The notes beneath the pieces are model-generated. The model did not search any database. It was given only the letters and a program-made list of their open reading frames with translations, and had not been told where the DNA came from. Source: Rhodobacterales bacterium UBA3077 (GTDB taxonomy: Bacteria > Pseudomonadota > Alphaproteobacteria > Rhodobacterales > Rhodobacteraceae). Taken from it: a DNA stretch of 11,514 bases. The first letter of the stretch is position 1, and the number at the start of each line of letters is the position of its first letter. Shown piece after piece: positions 6,604 through 11,514 of this stretch. The position numbers and the translations under genes were made by a program. The DNA is taken from assembly GCA_002366685.1 (NCBI GenBank), contig DFBP01000008.1, positions 1 to 11,514 on the forward strand. The letters run 5' to 3'.

Positions 6604-6762
6604 TCGTCCGCACGGGAAATACGGACGAAGACAACAGAAATCTCGCATCGGTTAAAAATCCTGACGCCATGAGTTCAGGTTGGAATCGCGCCTGCGGCAA
6701 GCCCTTTTTTTAGGTGAACCGCTACAGGTGTTGGAACTGCATACCCGATGCGAGTTTCCCGT
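6604..6762. repeat. Interlocked inverted repeats, possible structured RNA
   Basis: Four exact complementarities are visible. TCGTCCG (6604-6610) pairs with CGGACGA (6622-6628), enclosing an 11-base loop. Within that loop ACGGGAAA (6612-6619) is complementary to TTTCCCGT (6755-6762). CTCGCATCGG (6642-6651) is complementary to CCGATGCGAG (6745-6754), so the right arm 6745-6762 is continuous while the left arm is split by 22 bases. CCTGA (6660-6664) pairs with TCAGG (6675-6679) inside. The loop-to-distal pairing would form a pseudoknot in RNA. I do not recognise a known RNA family, and transcription is not shown. Confidence 0.4.
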
Positions 6763-6838
6763 CCGGCCTTGCGGCCTCATCTGGCAAGAAGAAAATACAA
6801 AAGAATGGTGAATCTAGCGTAACCGGTGCGAACGCGCC

Positions 6839-7699
6839 TTAAAAATCCCGGCCGTATTCACCAGTGTTAACCGGCTTTGACGACAGGTCATACGTTGAGT
6901 CGCGCAGAAAATCCATCAAGGCGCGCGGGTCTTTGATGTAGGCATCTAGCGCGTCGCGGTCGAGCGGTTCGCCGACCGCAATATTCACCGGCTTGTTAAT
7001 CCGGCGCTTGAATTCGTTCACCAGCAATGCCGTACGCAAGGTCCGGCTCATCCGGCCGGCCACATGGAAGCGGCGAGAGTTGAAGCCTTCAAAAAACACC
7101 GGCACCACAGTCGCGTTCGAGCGCGAAATCATCTTGGCCGAAAACGTCCGCCAAGCCGGGTCCATCGGGCGGCTGAACATACGCTGCGGGGAGGAAACCG
7201 AGCCGCCGGGGAAGATGCCGACCGCGCCGCCCTCGTTGATATATTTCAGCGCGTCCTTGCGGGTGTTCAGGTTCATCGCCAGCGCTTCTTTGGTGCCGTC
7301 AAAACTGATTGGCAGGATCGAGGTGCTGATTTCATCAGCCTTGCTGAATACTTTGTGCGCCATGATCCTGAAATCTTCGCGCGCGGTGCTGAGGATTTTG
7401 CCCATCATCAGCCCATCCAGAATGCCATACGGGTGATTAGAAATCACGACCACCGGCCCTTCGGGAGGGATATTACTTAACGCGCCCGAAATCACATTGA
7501 GCTCGAGCCCGTAGCGCTGTGTCACGACGTCCCAAAAACTGTTGTCTTCGTTGATGTCTTTGTCATACCCGCGCGCACGGTGGATTAAACGCAGCCGCCC
7601 GGTGGCATTTTCAACGGAGCGGATCAAAACCTCTCCCTTGCGGGATTTGGCGGTAATTGCATAGCTGATTTCACGAGTGGCTGAAAACCGGGGGGCCAT
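6839..7699 (-). CDS. Lysophospholipid acyltransferase family protein (putative hemolysin/COG3176-like)
   Basis: A 286-residue protein of the glycerolipid acyltransferase superfamily, which transfers an acyl chain from acyl-ACP or acyl-CoA to a lysolipid at the inner membrane. Motif I is SNHPYGILDG (87-96), with His89 and Asp95 spaced as in the hemolysin-like or ornithine-lipid branch (H-x5-D) and not the H-x4-D of PlsC. The second block is GIFPGGSVS (161-169), a variant of FPEG. VVPVFFEGFNSR (198-209) is the typical third block. No clear N-terminal transmembrane helix is seen, so membrane association is likely peripheral. The start ATG is preceded by TAGGAG at a good distance. It is divergent from the sulfatase gene and convergent with the cbb operon. 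Lipid substrate is unknown; ornithine-lipid or phospholipid synthesis are both possible. Confidence 0.82.
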   Translation of the reverse strand: MAPRFSATREISYAITAKSRKGEVLIRSVENATGRLRLIHRARGYDKDINEDNSFWDVVTQRYGLELNVISGALSNIPPEGPVVVISNHPYGILDGLMMGKILSTAREDFRIMAHKVFSKADEISTSILPISFDGTKEALAMNLNTRKDALKYINEGGAVGIFPGGSVSSPQRMFSRPMDPAWRTFSAKMISRSNATVVPVFFEGFNSRRFHVAGRMSRTLRTALLVNEFKRRINKPVNIAVGEPLDRDALDAYIKDPRALMDFLRDSTYDLSSKPVNTGEYGRDF

Positions 7700-7877
7700 T
7701 GGCGCTCCTAAAGCGTAAGGTATACCTGCTATCTATGGTAACCGGACAAAAGTTTCCAGCAGATTCAGGCAAATGCCTTGTCGCTATCTGGAGGAAATGG
7801 CAGATTTTTACATTCACAATTGCATTTTCAGAAAGCCCTGCGCTAGCATCAAGCCTCGAACGAGTGAAAGGCCGTCC
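7700..7877. other. Divergent promoter region between acyltransferase and sulfatase genes
   Basis: The 178-base gap must contain starts for both flanking genes. For the + gene the best match I see is listed separately. For the - gene a TTGTCC (complement of 7744-7749) and TATACC (complement of 7719-7724) are separated by 19 bases, a weak candidate. No clear operator palindrome stands out. Confidence 0.5.
7820..7849 (+). promoter_or_regulatory. Weak sigma70-like promoter candidate for the sulfatase gene
   Basis: TTGCAT (7820-7825) and TAGCAT (7844-7849) are separated by 18 bases and end 28 bases before the chosen ATG. Both hexamers deviate from consensus, so this is only a candidate. Confidence 0.25.
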
Positions 7878-9494
7878 ATGCCCCGCAATATCCTGTTCAT
7901 TATGTATGACCAGCTTCGCTATGATTACCTGAGTTGTGCCGGCCACAAAACCCTGCACACCCCGCACATGGACCGGCTTGCCGCCATGGGCGTGCGTTTT
8001 GCCAACACTTATGTGCAATCGCCGGTTTGCGGGGCGTCCCGAATGAGCTTTTACACAGGGCGCTATGTCAGCTCCCATGGGGCGGCTTGGAACGGGTTTC
8101 CGCTCAAGGTTGGGGAACTCACGCTGGGAGATCACCTCCGCGACAACGGCGTCGCCAGTTGGTTGATTGGCAAAACCCACATGCGGGTCGACCATAAAGG
8201 GATGGAGCGGCTGGGGATATCGCAAGACGGCATAATCGGCGCGCGGGTGGCGCAATGCGGGTTTGACGTATGGGAGCGGGAAGACGGGCTCAATGCCGAA
8301 GGGCCGGACGGTCACTATGACCCGGAGCCCTCCCCCTATAACGAGTTTCTCAAAGCCAAAGGCTATGGCGGTGAGAACCCGTGGCATGACCATGCCAATG
8401 CTGCCGAGGTAGACGGAGACATCGCCAGCGGCTGGCTCATGCAACACGCTGACAAGCCCGCCAATATTGCCGAGGAAGACAGCGAGACGCCGTGGCTAAC
8501 CTCTCGCGCTATTGACTTCCTCAACAGTGGAGCTGCCGAGAAACCGTGGATGGCCCATGTGAGTTTCATCAAACCCCACTGGCCCTATATCGTGCCCGCG
8601 CCTTACCACAATATGTATGGCCACAATGCCATTCAGCCAGTGAACCGCGCGGAGTCCGAACTGGAAGATATGCACCCGGTTTATGCGGCGTTCCACAACA
8701 ACGCTATCGGTCAGGCGTTTTCACGCGATGAAGTGCGGGAAAAGGTCATTCCGGCCTATATGGGCCTGATCAAACAGTGTGACGACCAGCTCGGACGGCT
8801 GCTTGATCATCTGGAAGCCACGGGACGGATGGAGGACACCATGATCGTGCTGACCTCAGACCACGGCGACTATCTAGGCGACCATTGGCTTGGCGAAAAA
8901 GACCTGTTTCACGCGCCGTCGGTCAAAGTGCCGCTGATCATTTACGACCCAGAGGCTAACGATACCCGCGGTACGGTGGTGGAGGAGCTGATCGAAAGCA
9001 TAGACCTCGCTCCCACATTTGTGGAGGCGACCGGCGGAGCCCCCGCTGACCATATTCTTGAGGGGCGATCCCTGATGCCTTTCCTCCGCGGTAAACGCCC
9101 TGAATGGCGAGACTATGTGGTCAGCGAATACGACTATTCCAGCACCGGTATGCGGGAAGCGCTGGGCGTTTCAACCACAGATGCCCGCCTGTTTATGGTT
9201 GCGGACCCGCGCTATACATTTATCCATGCCGAAGGGGGCTTCCGGCCAATTCTGTTTGACCGCCAAACAGACCCGGGCGAACTGGAAGACCTTGGGTGCA
9301 ACCCTGCCCACGCCGATGTAATCGCGATGATGCATGAACGCCTCAACCAATGGGCCCGCCGTTCGAGCCAGCGCACCACGCGCAGCGAGGCCGAGATTCT
9401 GGCCAAAGGCAAAAACACCGGTGTCATCATCGGGGCCTATGATGAAAATGATGTATCTCCTGAGGACATGGTTAAATATTCCGGTAAAAATTAG
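7878..9494 (+). CDS. Sulfatase / phosphonate monoester hydrolase family protein (alkaline phosphatase superfamily)
   Basis: A 538-residue hydrolase expected to cleave a sulfate ester or phosphonate/phosphate mono- or diester. Family features in order: metal-binding NILFIMYDQLR with Asp11; the formylglycine-site motif SPVCGASRMSFYTGR with Cys51; IGKTH (97-101) with the conserved Lys and His; HVSFIKPHWPY (227-237); TSDHGDYLGDH (326-336) with metal ligands Asp328 and His329; and GEKDLFH (339-345). The core motif is C-G-A-S-R where most type I sulfatases have C-x-P-S-R. No signal peptide is seen, so the enzyme is probably cytosolic. The frame is open upstream to 7773, but the ATG at 7878 starts one strand before the first metal ligand, as in homologues, and has GAAAGG just upstream. 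The gene stands alone. Substrate is not predictable; choline-sulfate, aryl sulfate or a phosphonate ester are options. Confidence 0.86.
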   Translation: MPRNILFIMYDQLRYDYLSCAGHKTLHTPHMDRLAAMGVRFANTYVQSPVCGASRMSFYTGRYVSSHGAAWNGFPLKVGELTLGDHLRDNGVASWLIGKTHMRVDHKGMERLGISQDGIIGARVAQCGFDVWEREDGLNAEGPDGHYDPEPSPYNEFLKAKGYGGENPWHDHANAAEVDGDIASGWLMQHADKPANIAEEDSETPWLTSRAIDFLNSGAAEKPWMAHVSFIKPHWPYIVPAPYHNMYGHNAIQPVNRAESELEDMHPVYAAFHNNAIGQAFSRDEVREKVIPAYMGLIKQCDDQLGRLLDHLEATGRMEDTMIVLTSDHGDYLGDHWLGEKDLFHAPSVKVPLIIYDPEANDTRGTVVEELIESIDLAPTFVEATGGAPADHILEGRSLMPFLRGKRPEWRDYVVSEYDYSSTGMREALGVSTTDARLFMVADPRYTFIHAEGGFRPILFDRQTDPGELEDLGCNPAHADVIAMMHERLNQWARRSSQRTTRSEAEILAKGKNTGVIIGAYDENDVSPEDMVKYSGKN

Positions 9495-9516
9495 AATTTG
9501 CCTAGCAGGCCGCCTA

Positions 9517-9534
9517 CCGAGCGCAGCGAGGCCA
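9517..9534. repeat. Dispersed intergenic repeat, copy 2
   Basis: CCGAGCGCAGCGAGGCCA, 16 of 18 identical to 6489-6506 and in the same orientation. It starts 22 bases after the sulfatase stop. As with copy 1, GC-rich inverted repeats surround it. Confidence 0.55.
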
Positions 9535-9553
9535 GGCCCAACGGGAGGGGCCT

Positions 9554-9569
9554 TGTTGCGCCAGCAACA
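9554..9569. repeat. Small perfect hairpin after the sulfatase gene
   Basis: TGTTGC (9554-9559) and GCAACA (9564-9569) form a 6-bp stem with a GCCA loop. It lies between the dispersed repeat copy and the likely terminator. Confidence 0.5.
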
Positions 9570-9579
9570 CGGTGCCGAC

Positions 9580-9601
9580 GGGCGGGAGCCCCCCTTTTTT
9601 T
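9580..9601 (+). terminator. Likely intrinsic terminator of the sulfatase gene
   Basis: GGGC (9580-9583) pairs with GCCC (9588-9591) around GGGA, followed by more C and a run of seven T (9595-9601). The stem is short but GC-only. It is followed at once by another inverted repeat, TTTTGGCG (9598-9605) with CGCCAAAA (9614-9621), so the exact stop point is uncertain. Confidence 0.55.
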
Positions 9602-9642
9602 GGCGTCCCCTTTCGCCAAAAGGTTTTCATCAAGAACCCGTT

Positions 9643-10857
9643 TCAACCATCATCATTAAACCAGCTACCTTCGTTTGTCGGTGGTTCCAAGGCGGGCTTC
9701 GTATAAATATATGGGCCTATATTCGGCCCCGAACTGATCGAAATCAGCCAGCCAAACACAGCCATCAGAACAAAGCCGGATAGCGCACCCGCAAAAAGTT
9801 TCCTTTTGGAAAACGGTCGTTGGCCGTAAACCTTGCCGGTTTGCCCGTTCACCGACATCCGGTAGCGCGTGCGCTCAAGCGTATAATGCGTGATCCAGAC
9901 CGGCAGCAGAATGTGCTTGAAGGTTTCATCGGAATAGCTGGTATCGCTTGAGGTGATTACTTGCCTGTCCCCCCCGATATCCGATTTTATCCAGTCTCGG
10001 ATTTTGGCATGCATGAAAATCTGACTTTCCGCATAGCCTTCCTCTAATCCCATAGTGTGGTTTTCAGCCCGAAATCCGGCGAGAAACTCGGTTTGGTAAG
10101 TTTCAAGGCTATGCAAAGGCCAAGGGGCCAACGCATCTTTGAATTCAACCGAAACCGACTGGGAACCCGAGACCAGAACATCGTCAAAACTGCCGTTGAC
10201 CGTACCGGATACCCTTGTCCAGACGGTCCGGCGGTTTTTGCCTGTACCGGTGCGCACGCCGCGCTTGCCGGTATAGGCGGTGCGGGTGTTGGCATCATAG
10301 GTCCAGGTGGGCACATAAACGCCGCTAAAATGTTCCTGCGCGGCTTCAGAGGTCATACCGGAAGGCGCAAACCAGCGCGACTCAAGCCAGCCATACATGC
10401 GCTCATGCGCTTCTTTTTCCTGCACAGAAAACGGGAGCAAGCCTTGCGGCACGATGCTCCGCTGTAGAGTGACATCGGCCACGATGGAGGAGTCACAAAA
10501 AGGACAGAGGCGGGAATGTTCATCCGCGTCAAACTCGACACTGGCCCCGCAGGTGGTGCAGTTGAGCGACGGGGTTTCAACGGTTTCCAGTTCTTGACCA
10601 TTTGCGATCTGGTCTCGAAGGTCGTTTTCCTCGTGCGCGGCTTCATCATCCACATGCGGAACCGCGACCTCCGTATCACAATGGGTGCATTTCATGGCTT
10701 CCGCGCCGGGATTGAACCGCAGGTCAGCCCCGCAATTCGGGCACGGGAATTCTCGCATTTCGCGGCGGGGCGCTTTGTTTCCTTCTTTGGCCTGTTGTTC
10801 CCAAAGGGCCGAAGGCAGTTTTTCAGAGGGCGGGAGTGGTGGTGGCGTCTGGCTCAT
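9643..10857 (-). CDS. Double zinc-ribbon, membrane-anchored protein of unknown function
   Basis: A 404-residue protein. After a Pro-rich start (PPPLPP), two zinc ribbons are visible: FPCPNCG...CTHC (Cys39, 42, 57, 60) and LNCTTCG...CPFC (Cys100, 103, 118, 121). A long soluble middle part follows, with VYVPTWTYDA and a TGKRGVRTG-type basic loop, then LLPVWITHYTLERTRYRMSVNGQTGKVYGQRP. One hydrophobic helix (about 354-374, LFAGALSGFVLMAVFGW) lies near the C-terminus and is followed by about 30 polar residues. The zinc ribbons probably face the cytosol. The ATG at 10857 is preferred to a TTG at 10863, because it follows the upstream stop in the coupled arrangement TGAACATG. It forms an operon with the small membrane protein upstream. 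I know of no assigned function. Names implying a helicase or primosome role would not be supported by the domains seen. Confidence 0.8.
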   Translation of the reverse strand: MSQTPPPLPPSEKLPSALWEQQAKEGNKAPRREMREFPCPNCGADLRFNPGAEAMKCTHCDTEVAVPHVDDEAAHEENDLRDQIANGQELETVETPSLNCTTCGASVEFDADEHSRLCPFCDSSIVADVTLQRSIVPQGLLPFSVQEKEAHERMYGWLESRWFAPSGMTSEAAQEHFSGVYVPTWTYDANTRTAYTGKRGVRTGTGKNRRTVWTRVSGTVNGSFDDVLVSGSQSVSVEFKDALAPWPLHSLETYQTEFLAGFRAENHTMGLEEGYAESQIFMHAKIRDWIKSDIGGDRQVITSSDTSYSDETFKHILLPVWITHYTLERTRYRMSVNGQTGKVYGQRPFSKRKLFAGALSGFVLMAVFGWLISISSGPNIGPYIYTKPALEPPTNEGSWFNDDG

Positions 10858-10859
10858 GT

Positions 10860-11159
10860 TCAATCGCCCATATTCTCAGCGATTTTTTCCATCCGGTAGG
10901 CGAGTGCATCTTGCGCGTATTCGATATTGCCGGCGCGAAACCAGTCTACATAAAAGCTCCAGATAACGATGGTTGCAATCAACCAGATAACAGTTCCAAT
11001 CCAGCCGCGGGTTTTCTCGCGCCTTGTCATGCTGTCGCCTTTGAACTCCCTGTGGCCCTCGATCGACAATGTGAGGGATTTGAGCACGGGGACTCCAACA
11101 AGAGCCATAACGGCCATTATGAGCAGGATCGAAGCAGCAAATAGAAACGGGCTATCCAA
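10860..11159 (-). CDS. Small membrane protein, two predicted helices, TTG start
   Basis: A 99-residue protein with two hydrophobic segments, about residues 5-26 (LFAASILLIMAVMALVGVPV) and 52-68 (WIGTVIWLIATIVIWSF). Between them is a charged loop rich in Arg, Lys and Glu, and the C-terminal tail is polar. The start codon is TTG, supported by GAGGA (complement of 11167-11171) seven bases upstream, and the first hydrophobic segment begins right after it. The stop overlaps the start region of the zinc-ribbon gene by a two-base gap, so the pair is likely co-translated and may act together at the inner membrane (inference). No family is recognised. Confidence 0.72.
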   Translation of the reverse strand: MDSPFLFAASILLIMAVMALVGVPVLKSLTLSIEGHREFKGDSMTRREKTRGWIGTVIWLIATIVIWSFYVDWFRAGNIEYAQDALAYRMEKIAENMGD

Positions 11160-11166
11160 AACGGGG

Positions 11167-11171
11167 TCCTC
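11167..11171 (-). promoter_or_regulatory. Shine-Dalgarno that decides the TTG start
   Basis: GAGGA on the - strand, seven bases before the TTG at 11159. No ATG in frame comes before the first membrane segment ends, so this site supports the TTG. The site directly follows the T-tract of the upstream terminator, so the mRNA leader must be very short or come from read-through. Confidence 0.55.
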
Positions 11172-11204
11172 AAAAAAATACCCGCCCCGAGCGATCGGGG
11201 CGGG
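11172..11204 (-). terminator. Strong intrinsic terminator of the substrate-binding protein gene
   Basis: CCCGCCCCGA (11181-11190) and TCGGGGCGGG (11195-11204) form a perfect 10-bp GC-rich stem with a four-base loop. On the - strand it is followed by TATTTTTTT (complement of 11172-11180). It lies 22 bases after the stop at 11227. On the + strand the stem is followed by CCTATTTT, so weak activity in that direction is possible. Confidence 0.9.
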
Positions 11205-11226
11205 CCTATTTTAACCGATAGGCTGA

Positions 11227-11514
11227 TTAGTTCAATGCAGCATCGGTGATCACGTGAGTCCATGCGCCTTCGGGTGCCATGGTGATCACAGGTTCATCAC
11301 CACCGGCCAAAAGCGACTCAACGGTGCGCTCGTAGTCGGCAGGGTCAAGCGCGCCGTTGGAACCGGCAGTCAGCTTGGCGATTTCACCCATCATGCGGGT
11401 CTGGTGCTCGATGGTCTGCGCGCCGGTTTCGTCATACTCAAGTACGATTTCAGCGGCGGCGTCAGGATTCTCTTCAGCCCATTTCCAGCCCATCATAGAA
11501 GCGCGCACGAAGCG
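11227..11514 (-). CDS. ABC transporter substrate-binding protein, C-terminal part (cut by window edge)
   Basis: The last 95 residues of a longer protein; the frame is open to the edge of the window, so the GTG at 11508 is internal. The text RFVRASMMGWKWAEENPDAAAEIVL is typical of the second lobe of NMT1/THI5-like periplasmic binding proteins, in which RF.RA...GW..A..NP..A is a common pattern. The C-terminus APEGAWTHVITDAALN also fits that family. Such proteins bring nitrate/sulfonate/pyrimidine-like solutes to an ABC importer. The ligand cannot be told from this part. The gene would be the last of its operon, as a strong terminator follows. The family call is from recognition of a short segment. 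Confidence 0.65.
   Translation of the reverse strand, partial: RFVRASMMGWKWAEENPDAAAEIVLEYDETGAQTIEHQTRMMGEIAKLTAGSNGALDPADYERTVESLLAGGDEPVITMAPEGAWTHVITDAALN

Larger units (their letters stand above)
6421..6838. other. Intergenic region between convergent genes: repeats and folded elements, no supported gene
   Basis: A 418-base gap between the end of the cbb operon and the end of the acyltransferase gene. The left half (about 6455-6521) has two tandem hairpins, a dispersed repeat and an outer inverted repeat. The right half (about 6604-6762) has a set of nested and interlocked inverted repeats. A run of seven T lies at 6705-6711 on the + strand, but I see no good GC-rich stem directly before it. 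No tRNA or rRNA is recognisable. Short open frames on both strands run through the repeats and have no family features, so I do not call them genes. Confidence 0.75.

Noticed and set aside
6675..6695. T-arm-like text GGTTGGAATC, possible tRNA or tmRNA piece
   Set aside because: The T-loop consensus TTCGA is not met, the stem does not close, and no acceptor or anticodon arms can be found around it.
6401..6700. Open frame of 99 codons on the - strand over the same repeats
   Set aside because: It overlaps the end of cbbY, and its text looks like translated intergenic repeat. No support for a product.
6690..6711. Intrinsic terminator before the seven-T run
   Set aside because: Only 3-bp stems or stems with impossible two-base loops can be drawn directly before the T-run.
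6432..6713. Open frame of 93 codons on the + strand after the cbb operon
   Set aside because: It runs through the tandem hairpins and repeat, has low-complexity repeat-like composition, no family features and no clear ribosome site. A similar open frame exists on the opposite strand.
7773..7877. Longer N-terminus for the sulfatase gene
   Set aside because: The 35 extra residues are not sulfatase-like and cover the likely promoter. The ATG at 7878 gives the usual short lead to the first metal-binding Asp.
9598..9621. Terminator for the - strand zinc-ribbon gene in the TTTTGGCG/CGCCAAAA repeat
   Set aside because: On the - strand the stem is followed by A, not T, so it does not fit an intrinsic terminator in that direction.
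10858..10863. TTG start for the zinc-ribbon gene
   Set aside because: It overlaps the stop of the upstream gene; the ATG six bases later is a better start and adds only two residues less.

Overview
The window is moderately GC-rich bacterial chromosome. It looks alphaproteobacterial, most likely from a marine Rhodobacterales (Roseobacter-group) organism. This is inferred from protein similarity and from the gene order cbbT-cbbG-cbbA-[cbbM]-cbbE-cbbZ-cbbY, which matches the form II Calvin-cycle operon of Rhodobacter species. No taxonomic marker gene is present, so the assignment is not proven.

Left part (1-6420, all + strand): a tightly packed Calvin-Benson-Bassham operon, cut at the left edge inside transketolase. 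It continues with glyceraldehyde-3-phosphate dehydrogenase, class II fructose-bisphosphate aldolase, a form II RuBisCO homologue, ribulose-phosphate 3-epimerase, a phosphoglycolate-phosphatase-type HAD enzyme and a CbbY-type HAD phosphatase. The last three genes are only 1-3 bases apart.

The main discovery is the gene in the cbbM position (3032-4393). It is full length, intact and clearly form II-like from end to end. However, the carbamylated lysine is Asp (residue 185), the neighbouring metal-ligand Glu is Ala (188), the loop-6 lysine is Thr (323), and the Glu that pairs with that lysine is Asp (48). The phosphate-binding residues and most of the other active-site residues remain. It should not be able to fix CO2 by the known mechanism, yet it sits in an otherwise normal CBB operon. 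It may be a RuBisCO-like protein with another reaction, a partner of another RuBisCO, or an enzyme in decay.

Middle (6421-6838): a gene-free stretch between convergent genes. It holds two tandem perfect hairpins, a dispersed repeat, and a long-range inverted-repeat structure that could be a folded RNA. It is followed by a lysophospholipid acyltransferase-like gene (- strand) and, divergently, a sulfatase/phosphonate monoester hydrolase-family gene (+ strand). The sulfatase gene ends in a second copy of the repeat and a terminator.

Right part (9643-11514, all - strand): a zinc-ribbon membrane-anchored protein translationally coupled to a small two-helix membrane protein that starts with TTG, then a strong intrinsic terminator, then the C-terminus of an ABC-transporter substrate-binding protein cut by the window edge. 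These genes have no evident functional link to the CBB operon.
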